Shown here piece after piece: positions 18,706 through 26,138 of a stretch of 64,000 nucleotides of DNA (positions are counted from its first letter, which is position 1; each line of letters begins with the position of its first letter). The position numbers and the translations under genes are program-made. The notes beneath the pieces were generated by a model. The model had not been told where the DNA came from and ran no database searches. It was given only the letters and a program-made list of their open reading frames with translations. Origin of the DNA: Pseudorhodoplanes sp. (lineage in GTDB: Bacteria > Pseudomonadota > Alphaproteobacteria > Rhizobiales > Xanthobacteraceae); NCBI GenBank assembly GCA_032027085.1, contig JAVSMS010000001.1, forward strand, positions 1,504,332 through 1,568,331. The letters are read 5' to 3'.

Positions 18706-19566
18706 TTACTCCGCCGCAATACGCAGGTTGCGGACATGCTCGGCGAAATCTTCCGGGCGCTTGTTCAGCACGTTCTCCTTCATCCAAGCGAGGAAGGTGT
18801 CGCGCTCGCGCGCGATGCCGTCCCATTCCTTATAGAAGGCGTTGAAGCGCTTGTAATAGCCCTGCGCATAGGATGGGAACGCGCCGCCCGGCACCACCGC
18901 GATGGAGCCGATCGTCCAGGCCGGAAGAATGACCGTGTTGAGATTGCGTGGGCCGAAATCGTCGACGATTTCTTCCACCGTGACAATCGAGCGTTTGGCG
19001 GCGAGCACGGCTTCCTTCTGCACGCCGAGAATGCCTTCCAGCAGCACATTGCCCTCGCGGTCGGCGCGCAAGGCATGAATCACCGCGACGTCGGGACGAT
19101 GCGAGGGCACGGTGGCCAACACTTCGCCAGTGTAAGGACAGGTGACAGTTTTGATATTCGGATTCACTTTCGGCAGATCGCTGCCGATATAGCCGCGGAA
19201 CACCGCGAACGGCAGGCCGGAGGCGCCGGACGCATAGGCATTCGCCATCGCCGCGTGCGAATGCTCCTCGATCGCGAGCTGGTTCGGCCATCCCTTCTCG
19301 ATCGCGTCGCGCACGCGATGCAGTGAGCCGACGCCCGGATTGCCGCCCCAGGAAAAGATCAGCTTGTCCGCACAGCCCATGCCGACCATCTGGTCATAGA
19401 TAAGATCCGGCGTCATGCGGATCAGCGTCAGATGCTTCTTGCCCTGACGAATGATCTCATGACCGGCCGCGTGCGGAATGAGATGAGTGAAGCCTTCCAT
19501 CGCCACACTGTCACCATCGCGAATATTGGCTTCGACGGCTTCGGCGAGGGACATGACACGCGACAT
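18706..19566 (-). CDS. pcaI: 3-oxoadipate CoA-transferase, alpha subunit (CatI/PcaI-like)
   Basis: 286 residues, CatI/GctA size. Family features: the N-terminal MSLAEAVEANIRDGDSVAMEGFTH (oxyanion loop region), LTLIRMTPDLIYDQMVG, FSWGGNPGVGSLHRVRDAIE and FRGYIGSDL. AAGGAAG eight bases ahead of ATG 19566 fixes the start; the frame opens at 19674 without homology. First gene of the minus-strand pca unit and divergent from the DUF3237 gene. The shared spacer holds a 17-bp palindrome (19693-19709) like the operators of IclR-type PcaR regulators. Confidence 0.85.
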   Translation of the reverse strand: MSRVMSLAEAVEANIRDGDSVAMEGFTHLIPHAAGHEIIRQGKKHLTLIRMTPDLIYDQMVGMGCADKLIFSWGGNPGVGSLHRVRDAIEKGWPNQLAIEEHSHAAMANAYASGASGLPFAVFRGYIGSDLPKVNPNIKTVTCPYTGEVLATVPSHRPDVAVIHALRADREGNVLLEGILGVQKEAVLAAKRSIVTVEEIVDDFGPRNLNTVILPAWTIGSIAVVPGGAFPSYAQGYYKRFNAFYKEWDGIARERDTFLAWMKENVLNKRPEDFAEHVRNLRIAAE

Positions 19567-19692
19567 ATCGGGCACTTCCTTTGTGCGTGAACGCACTGCG
19601 CTGTTTCGAATTAATTTCAATTTACGGATCGTGTCCGAGAGGGTCAAATGCCAGCGAAGCCGGTCAGAGTCCAATAGTTTGCATCACTGAAC

Positions 19693-19709
19693 TGTTCGGA
19701 AACCGAACA
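19693..19709. promoter_or_regulatory. PcaR/IclR-like operator palindrome
   Basis: TGTTCGGAAACCGAACA, a perfect 7+3+7 palindrome. The known PcaR/PcaU site is GTTCG-N5-CG(N)AC, which this fits. It lies 127 bases upstream of pcaI and 24 bases before ATG 19734. No IclR gene is in the window. Confidence 0.55.
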
Positions 19710-19733
19710 ATGGAACGCGAGGCAGCAGCGCAT

Positions 19734-20192
19734 ATGGCAGCCCTTTCCCAGACTCCGCTTTTCACAATTCGCGCCGACCTTGCCGACATTCTGCAATTCG
19801 GCAAGACGCCAGTGGGCGAGCGGCGCGTCATCAATATTTTGGGTGGGCAGGTCGAAGGCCCTCGGCTGCGGGGACAAATTCTGCCCGGCGGCGCCGACTG
19901 GCAGATCATGCGCCCCGATGGCGCCGCCGATATCCAAGCGCGCTACACCATCCAGAGCGAGAGCAACGGGCTGGTGCTCGTCTCCAGCGAAGGCCTGCGC
20001 CACGGCCCACCGGAGGTGCTGGCGCAACTGGCGCGCGGCGAAAATGTTGATCCCGCGCTTTATTATTTCCGGACCCTGATGCGCTTCGAAACTGCCGATC
20101 CCGCGCTCGACTGGATGAATCGCGTGCTGGCGATTGCGCATGGGGCACGGCTGCCCAATGCTGTGAAACTGGATGTATTCGAGGTTTTGTGA
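19734..20192 (+). CDS. DUF3237 family protein
   Basis: 152 residues from ATG 19734 (160 if ATG 19710 is used, but that start abuts the operator palindrome at 19693-19709). Order of motifs: PLFTIRADLADILQFGKTPVG, RVINILGGQVEGPRLRGQIL, GGADWQIMRPDGAADIQARYTI, then a C-terminal half ending RLPNAVKLDVFEVL. This is the DUF3237 beta-barrel family, whose biochemical role is not established. No signal peptide or membrane segment. It is divergent from pcaI and 76 bases before the crotonase, with two palindromes in between. I infer a role in aromatic or enoyl-CoA metabolism from position only. Confidence 0.8.
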   Translation: MAALSQTPLFTIRADLADILQFGKTPVGERRVINILGGQVEGPRLRGQILPGGADWQIMRPDGAADIQARYTIQSESNGLVLVSSEGLRHGPPEVLAQLARGENVDPALYYFRTLMRFETADPALDWMNRVLAIAHGARLPNAVKLDVFEVL

Positions 20193-20206
20193 ACCCGGGC
20201 GGCGGG

Positions 20207-20243
20207 TATTGTTTAGGAGAACAATAGTTGTTAAAGACAACAA
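20207..20243. promoter_or_regulatory. Two TTGTT-N6-AACAA palindromes before the hydroxycinnamate operon
   Basis: Site 1 is TATTGTT-N6-AACAATA (20207-20226), site 2 TTGTT-N6-AACAA (20228-20243); centres are 19 bases apart, so both could be on one DNA face. They lie 25-62 bases before the crotonase ATG, where a MarR-type dimer could block transcription. The MarR gene at 25491-25979 is the obvious candidate. Confidence 0.55.
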
Positions 20244-20268
20244 TTAGAAGCAACCAGAAACTGGCAAG

Positions 20269-21069
20269 ATGACCCGGAAACGCCTGCCGATCGACCTCCC
20301 CGCCTCGCTCACGGCCGAACGCCTTGAGAATATTGCGATTCTCCGGCTGTCGCGGCCGCAGAAGCGCAATGCGCTCGATGACATCACCGTCGACGGCATC
20401 GAGGTCTTCTGCGAGGAACTGCCGGAGGACATCAGCGCGGTGGTGCTGCATGGCGAAGGCGAGCATTTCTCCGCCGGCCTCGATCTCAGCGAATTGACGG
20501 TGCGCAATACCGTCGAGGCCGTGCACCATTCGCGCAACTGGCACCGCATTTTCAGCAAGCTGGAATTCGGCAAGGTGCCCGTCGTCGCGGTGCTGCATGG
20601 CGCCGTGGTCGGCGGCGGCCTCGAACTCGCAGCCGCCTGCCACATTCGCGTCGCCGAACGCTCCGCCTATTACGCGCTGCCGGAAGGCAGCCGCGGCATT
20701 TATGTCGGCGGCGGCGGCTCGGTGCGCATTCCGCGGCTGATCGGCGCCGCGCGCATGATGGACATGATGCTGACCGGCCGCACTTACGGCGCCGAAGAAG
20801 GGCTCAGCATGGGCATCTCGCAATATCTGGTCGATGACGGCGCGGGCCTCACGAAAGGCATCGAACTGGCGCAGCGTATCGCCGTCAATACGCCGCTGAC
20901 CAATTACGCCATCATGCATGTGCTGCCGCGCATCGCCGATATCGAGCGTGACGGCGGCTATCTGATGGAATCGCTGATGGCCGCGATTGCTGCCGGCAAC
21001 GAAGACGCGCAGCAGCGCCTGCGAGATTTTCTGGAGAAGCGCGCGCCGAAGGCGCTGCACAAGAAATAA
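20269..21069 (+). CDS. Crotonase-family enoyl-CoA hydratase
   Basis: 266 residues. Oxyanion-hole segments are HFSAGLDLSEL (66-76) and HGAVVGGGLELA (110-121). Both catalytic glutamates of enoyl-CoA hydratase are present: Glu119 (GGGLELA) and Glu139 (ALPEG), 20 apart as in rat ECH (144, 164). Hydroxycinnamoyl-CoA hydratase-lyase (Ech/HCHL) has Ser in place of the first, so simple hydration is favoured. In context it would hydrate feruloyl- or coumaroyl-CoA to the 3-hydroxy thioester. First gene of a + strand run (crotonase, ligase, thiolase, SDR, thioesterase), behind tandem palindromes. Note GIYVGGGGSVRIPR where GxxPGxGGTQRL is usual. Confidence 0.9.
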   Translation: MTRKRLPIDLPASLTAERLENIAILRLSRPQKRNALDDITVDGIEVFCEELPEDISAVVLHGEGEHFSAGLDLSELTVRNTVEAVHHSRNWHRIFSKLEFGKVPVVAVLHGAVVGGGLELAAACHIRVAERSAYYALPEGSRGIYVGGGGSVRIPRLIGAARMMDMMLTGRTYGAEEGLSMGISQYLVDDGAGLTKGIELAQRIAVNTPLTNYAIMHVLPRIADIERDGGYLMESLMAAIAAGNEDAQQRLRDFLEKRAPKALHKK

Positions 21070-21116
21070 TAAGGCGCAAAACGCGCGGAAGCGATTTCAG
21101 GGATGGTGCGCAATCG

Positions 21117-23000
21117 ATGACTGAAGCCTCGCGCCAGATTCCACGGCAGAATGCGGCACCCTACCGCAAAGTCCGGCTCGGCCGTCCGGGCGTGGACATC
21201 GAGCGACGCGCCGACGGCAGCATTCATATCCGGTCGCAGGAACCGCTCGGCGATTACCCCGTGCGTCTCACCGATCGGCTGCTGCACTGGGCCGAGCGCA
21301 CACCCGACCGCGTCTTCATGGCCGCGCGCGGTGCAGACGGCGACTGGCGCAAGATCACCTATGCCGAAACGCTGAATTATGCGCGCAGCATCGGCGAAGC
21401 GCTGCTCAAGCGCGGGTTGTCGGCGGAACGGCCGGTGGTCATCCTCTCCGGCAACGATCTCGAACATGCGATGCTCGGCCTGGCCTGCATCTATGCCGGC
21501 ATCGCCTATGCGCCGATCTCGCCGGCCTATTCGCTGGTCTCCACCGATTTCGGCAAGCTGCGTCACATCTTCGATCTGCTGACGCCGGGCTTCGTCTTCG
21601 CTTCGGACGGGCAGGTCTTCGGCCGCGCAATAGAGACGGTGGTGCCGGCCGACACCGAAATCGCGGTGACGCGCAATCCGCTGAGCGGCCGCAGGACAAC
21701 ACTGTTCTCTGAACTAGCGGCAACGGCGGCGACATCCGCAATCGAAAATGCGCACAAGGCAGTCGGACCAGACACGATTACCAAGTTCCTGTTCACCTCC
21801 GGCTCCACCGGTCAGCCCAAGGCCGTCATCAACACCCAGCGCATGTGGTGTTCGAACCAGAGAATGCTGACGCTGGCGCTGGCTTACTTCCAGGACGAGC
21901 CGCCGGTGACGGTGGATTGGGCGCCGTGGCATCACACCGCCGGCGGCAATCATGATGTCGGGCTCGTGCTCTATAACGGCGGCACCTTCTATATCGACGA
22001 CGGCAAGCCGCTGCCTGGCGCGATCGATGCGACGGTGCGCAATCTGAAGGATGTCGCGCCGACCTGGTATTTCAACGTGCCGAAGGGCTTTGAAGCGCTG
22101 CTGCCCTTCCTGCGCAGTGATGCGCAGTTGCGACAAAATTTTTTCAGCCGTCTGAAGGTGATGTGGTTCGCCGGCGCGGCTTTGTCGCAGACGGTCTTCG
22201 ACGCCGTGCAGGATCTGGCCTTGCAGAGTTGCGGCGAGCGCATCCATTTCCTCACCGGCTTCGGCGCCACCGAGACCGCGCCCGGCGCGCTCGCCCGCAC
22301 CTGGGCAACCGACAATTCCACCAATATGGGCCTGCCGCTGCCGGGCATTACACTCAAGCTCACGCCGGTTGAGGGCAAGCTGGAGGCGCGGGTGAAAGGA
22401 CCCAATATCACGCCCGGTTATTGGCGGCAGCCGGAGCTGACGGCGAAGTCGTTCGACGAGGACGGTTTCTACAAGCTCGGCGACGCCTTCAAGTTCGACG
22501 ACCCGGACAATCCCGCCGAAGGGCTTCTGTTCGACGGGCGTGTGGCCGAAGACTTCAAGCTGGCCACCGGCACCTGGGTCAGCGTCGGACCATTGCGCGC
22601 GCAACTTCTTGACGGTTTCGCACCATTCGCGCGCGATCTGGTGATTGCCGGCGCCGACCGTGACGATCTGTCTGTGCTGATCTTTCCCGACGTGGAGGTC
22701 TGCCGCAAAGCCACCGGCCTGCCGGCAGACGCATCCGTCGACGATGTGCTGGCGCATGAAACAGTGACCGCAGAGTTCAGGTCCAGATTGCGCGCGCTCG
22801 CCGCGCGCAGCACCGGCAGTTCGAACAGGATCTGCCGCGCCATTCTGCTGGCCGAGCCACCCTCGCTCGATGCCGGCGAAATGACCGACAAGGGTTCGAT
22901 CAACCAGCGCGCGGTGCTGGCGCGCCGCTCGTCGCTGCTCGACGAACTTTATGCCGTTCCCCATTCGCCAAATGTGATCTCGATCGAGTCCGGGAGTTGA
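21117..23000 (+). CDS. fcs: Feruloyl-CoA synthase-like aryl-CoA ligase
   Basis: 627 residues, ANL superfamily. The N-terminal lead RKVRLGRPGVDIERRADGS and SQEPLGDYPVRLTDRLLHWA is typical of bacterial feruloyl-CoA synthases of this longer type. ATP-binding P-loop is TSGSTGQPK (227-235); LTGFGATETAP is the A5 motif, and EARVKGPNITPGYWRQ and FDGRVAEDFKLATGTWV form the C-terminal hinge region. It would activate ferulate, p-coumarate or caffeate with ATP and CoA. A 47-base gap follows the crotonase, and two bases separate it from the thiolase. The exact acid is inferred; other aryl acids are possible. Confidence 0.85.
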   Translation: MTEASRQIPRQNAAPYRKVRLGRPGVDIERRADGSIHIRSQEPLGDYPVRLTDRLLHWAERTPDRVFMAARGADGDWRKITYAETLNYARSIGEALLKRGLSAERPVVILSGNDLEHAMLGLACIYAGIAYAPISPAYSLVSTDFGKLRHIFDLLTPGFVFASDGQVFGRAIETVVPADTEIAVTRNPLSGRRTTLFSELAATAATSAIENAHKAVGPDTITKFLFTSGSTGQPKAVINTQRMWCSNQRMLTLALAYFQDEPPVTVDWAPWHHTAGGNHDVGLVLYNGGTFYIDDGKPLPGAIDATVRNLKDVAPTWYFNVPKGFEALLPFLRSDAQLRQNFFSRLKVMWFAGAALSQTVFDAVQDLALQSCGERIHFLTGFGATETAPGALARTWATDNSTNMGLPLPGITLKLTPVEGKLEARVKGPNITPGYWRQPELTAKSFDEDGFYKLGDAFKFDDPDNPAEGLLFDGRVAEDFKLATGTWVSVGPLRAQLLDGFAPFARDLVIAGADRDDLSVLIFPDVEVCRKATGLPADASVDDVLAHETVTAEFRSRLRALAARSTGSSNRICRAILLAEPPSLDAGEMTDKGSINQRAVLARRSSLLDELYAVPHSPNVISIESGS

Positions 23001-23002
23001 TA

Positions 23003-24259
23003 ATGGCCGACAAGACGCCGGGAATCGGCGCGACTTTCACCGACGCGTGGCTGCTCGACGGGGCGCGCACGCCCTTCGTCGATTACAACGGCGCGCTCGC
23101 AACCGTTTCGCCGATCGATCTCGGCATCAAGGCCGGCCGCGAGGCAGTAAAGCGCGCCGGCGTGAATCCGAGGGACATCGGCACGGTCATTACCGGCAGC
23201 ATGGCGCAGGCAAGTTTTGACGCCTATATGCTGCCGCGCCATGTCGGACTCTATTGCGGCGCGCCGGTGGAGACGCCTGCGCATCATGTGCAGCGCGTCT
23301 GCGGCACCGGGATCGAAGCGATCTCACAGGCGGCAGACGCTGTGTCGCTCGGACGCGCCGACCTGGCGCTGGTCGTCGGCGCCGAATCGATGAGCCGCAA
23401 CCCGGTCGCTGCCTATACGCATCGCGGCGGCTTTCGTATGGGGCAGGTCGAGTTCAAGGATTTCCTCTGGGAGGCCCTGCTCGACCCCGCGGCGAAAGTG
23501 ACCATGGGCGACACCGCGGAGAATCTGGCGCAGAAATACCAAATCACGCGCCCGGAGGTTGATGCCTATGCCTCGCGCAGCTTCGACCGCGCGCTGACGG
23601 CGCAGAAGGGCGGTTTCTTTGACGACGAGATCGTGCCGGTGATGACGGAGACATTCGCGCGCGACGGCTATGAGCCGCGCGGCATCAGGCTCGACCGCAA
23701 CACGCCGGAAGTGTCCACCGATACGCATGTGCGGCCGTCGTCCGTCGATCAGCTCGCAAAAATCCGCCCAGCCTTCGGTGGCGTGCAGACCGGCGGCAAT
23801 TCCTCGGCCATCGTCGATGGCGCCGCGTCAGTGCTGGTGACGAATGCCGACTACGCAAAGAAGAACGGCAAAAGGCCGCTGGCACGCATCCTTGCCGCCG
23901 CGGCGGTCGGCGTCCCGCCGGAAATCATGGGCATCGGCCCGGTACCGGCGATCAAGGCGGTGCTGCAGCGCAGCGGTTTGAAACTGTCCGACATCGATCG
24001 TTTTGAGATCAACGAGGCCTTCGGTGCGCAGGTGATGGCTTGCGCGCGCGAGCTGGGGCTCGATGAGAGCAAGCTCAACGTCAATGGCGGCGCCATCGCC
24101 ATCGGTCATCCGCTCGGCGCCACCGGCGTGCGGCTGTCGCTGACGCTCGCGCGCGAGCTGAAGCGCTCCGGCCTGCGCTATGGCATCTCCTCAGCCTGCA
24201 TTGGCGGTGGACAGGGCATTGCGCTGCTGATTGAAAATCCGGACGCCACACGGAACTGA
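23003..24259 (+). CDS. Thiolase (acetyl-CoA acetyltransferase family), side-chain cleaving
   Basis: 418 residues. Motifs: Cys100 in VQRVCGTGIEAI, GAESMSRNP, NEAFGAQ, GGAIAIGHPLGATGVR and ACIGGGQG. The N-terminus (TDAWLLDGARTPFVDYNGAL) and a long insertion near 120-160 distinguish it from PcaF. In the operon it would cleave the aryl-3-oxopropionyl-CoA made by the SDR to aryl-CoA (for example vanilloyl-CoA) and acetyl-CoA. ATG 23003 follows GGGAG and is two bases past the ligase stop; a TTG at 22997 is also in frame. Four bases separate it from the SDR. Confidence 0.85.
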   Translation: MADKTPGIGATFTDAWLLDGARTPFVDYNGALATVSPIDLGIKAGREAVKRAGVNPRDIGTVITGSMAQASFDAYMLPRHVGLYCGAPVETPAHHVQRVCGTGIEAISQAADAVSLGRADLALVVGAESMSRNPVAAYTHRGGFRMGQVEFKDFLWEALLDPAAKVTMGDTAENLAQKYQITRPEVDAYASRSFDRALTAQKGGFFDDEIVPVMTETFARDGYEPRGIRLDRNTPEVSTDTHVRPSSVDQLAKIRPAFGGVQTGGNSSAIVDGAASVLVTNADYAKKNGKRPLARILAAAAVGVPPEIMGIGPVPAIKAVLQRSGLKLSDIDRFEINEAFGAQVMACARELGLDESKLNVNGGAIAIGHPLGATGVRLSLTLARELKRSGLRYGISSACIGGGQGIALLIENPDATRN

Positions 24260-24263
24260 GATC

Positions 24264-25025
24264 ATGGACATCAAAGGTCACACTGCAATCATCACCGGCG
24301 GCGCGTCGGGCCTCGGCGCCGCCACCGCAGAAGCGCTGGCGGCAGCGGGCGCGAAGGTCGCGCTGCTCGATGTCAATGTGCAGGCGGCCGAAGCGCTGGC
24401 GAAGAAACTCGGCGGCATCGCCGTGCCATGCGATGTCACCAGCGACACCAGCGCCGAAGCCGCCATCGCCAAGGTGCGCGAACAGTATGGCGCCGGGCGC
24501 GTGCTGGTGAATTGCGCGGGCATCGGCCCGCCCAAGCGCATCGTCGGCAGGGACGGCCCGATGCCGCTCGCAGACTACAAGCGCGTCATCGAGATCAACC
24601 TGATCGGCACCTTCAACATGATGCGGCTTGCCGCCGCCGACATGTGCAAGCTCGAGCCGCTCGCCGACGGCGAACGCGGCGTCATCGTCTCCACCGCGTC
24701 CGTCGCCGCTTTCGAGGGCCAGATCGGGCAAGCCGCCTATGCATCGTCCAAGGGCGGCGTCGCGGCGTTGACCATGCCGGCCTCTCGCGAACTGGCGCAA
24801 TTCGGTATCCGCGTCATGGCGATCGCGCCGGGCATTTTCGCAACTCCGATGCTGGCGTCGCTGCCACAGGAAGCGCAGGACAGCCTCGGTGCCTCGGTGC
24901 CGTTTCCAAAACGTCTGGGCCAGCCCGCGGAATTTGCGGAACTTGTTTCGTTTATTGTGCGAAACGGTTATCTGAACGGCGAAGTCATCCGGCTCGACGG
25001 AGCGCTGCGCATGGCGCCCCGTTGA
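24264..25025 (+). CDS. SDR-family 3-hydroxyacyl-CoA dehydrogenase (HSD10-like)
   Basis: 253 residues. NAD-binding TGGASGLG at 11-18, NCAG at 83-86, and the catalytic Ser146, Tyr159, Lys163 (YASSK). An Asp36 after the second strand (ALLDVN) favours NAD over NADP. The sequence around [20 protein letters not shown] and APGIFATPM is typical of type II 3-hydroxyacyl-CoA dehydrogenases. It would oxidise the 3-hydroxy thioester made by the crotonase. Within the run of five catabolic genes it is four bases after the thiolase, and 21 bases before the thioesterase, so co-transcription is near certain. Confidence 0.88.
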   Translation: MDIKGHTAIITGGASGLGAATAEALAAAGAKVALLDVNVQAAEALAKKLGGIAVPCDVTSDTSAEAAIAKVREQYGAGRVLVNCAGIGPPKRIVGRDGPMPLADYKRVIEINLIGTFNMMRLAAADMCKLEPLADGERGVIVSTASVAAFEGQIGQAAYASSKGGVAALTMPASRELAQFGIRVMAIAPGIFATPMLASLPQEAQDSLGASVPFPKRLGQPAEFAELVSFIVRNGYLNGEVIRLDGALRMAPR

Positions 25026-25046
25026 TCGCCGTCAAGGGTCCAGGGA

Positions 25047-25469
25047 ATGCTGAAGAATGTCCGTCAATATCTGATCCAATGGGGCGACTGCGACCCGGCC
25101 GGCATTGTCTTTTATCCGCGCTATTTCGAGATGTTTGACCATTCGACCACGCTGTTGATCTCGGCGGCGAGCGGACTGACAAAATACCAGTTGCTGAAGG
25201 AATATGACGCGGCCGGTTATCCGATGGTCGACACCCGCGCCAAGTTCGCCATCCCGACCCGCTTCGGCGATACCGTGACCATTACGTCTGCTTTCACGAC
25301 AGTCGGCACGTCGAGCTTCGACGTGCATCATACGATTTCCAAGGACGGCAAGCTCTGCCTGGAAGGCTTTGAGACGCGGGTCTGGGTCGGCAAGGATCCG
25401 TCTGATCCCTCGAAGATCAAATCAAAGCCCATCCCTGAGGATCTGGCCGCGCGCTTCCGCGGCAAGTAA
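25047..25469 (+). CDS. 4-hydroxybenzoyl-CoA thioesterase family hot-dog enzyme
   Basis: 140 residues, one hot-dog domain. WGDCDPAGIVFYPRYFEMFD is almost the same as the active-site region of the Pseudomonas CBS3 4-hydroxybenzoyl-CoA thioesterase; Asp16 matches the catalytic Asp17. Last gene of the hydroxycinnamate run, it would release the free aryl acid (vanillate, 4-hydroxybenzoate) from the CoA ester formed by the thiolase. That would complete a non-lyase beta-oxidative route whose product feeds LigM. AAGGG lies about eight bases before ATG 25047. Substrate is inferred from family and position. Confidence 0.88.
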   Translation: MLKNVRQYLIQWGDCDPAGIVFYPRYFEMFDHSTTLLISAASGLTKYQLLKEYDAAGYPMVDTRAKFAIPTRFGDTVTITSAFTTVGTSSFDVHHTISKDGKLCLEGFETRVWVGKDPSDPSKIKSKPIPEDLAARFRGK

Positions 25470-25490
25470 GCGGCCGGATCAGGCCGCCGC

Positions 25491-25979
25491 TTACGACAAT
25501 TCGGTTGCGATCTTGCGCAGCAGATGGAGGAACCGGGCGCGATCCCGTGGGCCGACGATCGCATCAAGATTTTTATCGTGGCGCTCGGCGCAAATGGAAA
25601 GGTCACGCAGCAATTTTTCGCCCGCCGGCGTGAGCGTCAGCCGATAGGTGCGACGGTCTTTCTCGGTGCGAGTGCGCCGCACAATGTTGTGTTTGACAAG
25701 CGACCTCAGCGCCGGCGTGAGCGTCGATTTCTCGCTGCCGATGGCACGGCTGAGCGCGGTCTGGCTGATACCGGGATTGCGCCCGATTACTGTCAAGACT
25801 GTGAAACGGCCGGGACTGACATCGATCCCGCGCGCTTGCTTGGCAAAGGCCTGGAACGCAGCGTTCTGCGCCAGCCGCAGGAAAAAGCCGATCCGGCCCG
25901 ACAGCGGCCCGAAATCCACATTGTTCGTCTTCGCTGCGGCCTTCCGCCTAGCGGGCCTGCGTGCAGAACGTTTTGTCAT
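25491..25979 (-). CDS. MarR-family transcriptional regulator
   Basis: 162 residues with a basic N-terminal tail (KRSARRPARRKAAAK). Winged-helix core: VSPGRFTVLTVIGRNPGISQ, SRAIGSEKSTLTPALRSL (recognition helix) and the wing RRTRTEKDRRTYRLTLTPAG. MarR proteins such as CouR, FerC and HcaR repress hydroxycinnamate genes and release on binding the CoA thioester. It converges on the thioesterase gene and is divergent from the TRAP operon, so it could control both. Candidate sites are at 20207-20243 and 26054-26066. Confidence 0.88.
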   Translation of the reverse strand: MTKRSARRPARRKAAAKTNNVDFGPLSGRIGFFLRLAQNAAFQAFAKQARGIDVSPGRFTVLTVIGRNPGISQTALSRAIGSEKSTLTPALRSLVKHNIVRRTRTEKDRRTYRLTLTPAGEKLLRDLSICAERHDKNLDAIVGPRDRARFLHLLRKIATELS

Positions 25980-26053
25980 GGTGCGCGCGCGGCCAATTTC
26001 CGTTTCCCGCCCAATGAGAGAAAATGGTTTTATATCTAACTACCTTGCTTTAC

Positions 26054-26066
26054 AACTTTACAAGTT
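26054..26066. promoter_or_regulatory. Palindrome in the MarR/TRAP spacer
   Basis: AACTT-TAC-AAGTT, perfect 5+3+5. On the minus strand the flank contains the direct repeat TTGTAAAG-TTGTAAAG. The spacer (25980-26138) is AT-richer than its surroundings and must hold both promoters. Confidence 0.4.
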
Positions 26067-26138
26067 CCGCCGCTTGCGGCTGAATTCAAGATAACAAGTT
26101 GGCACCGAACCAACGGTCCATCAAAGGGAGGAGAGATC

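Noticed and set aside
20269-21069. Calling the crotonase a feruloyl-CoA hydratase-lyase (Ech/HCHL, vanillin-forming)
   Set aside because: It has Glu at position 119, where HCHL has Ser, and its operon supplies the dehydrogenase and thiolase needed by the non-lyase route.
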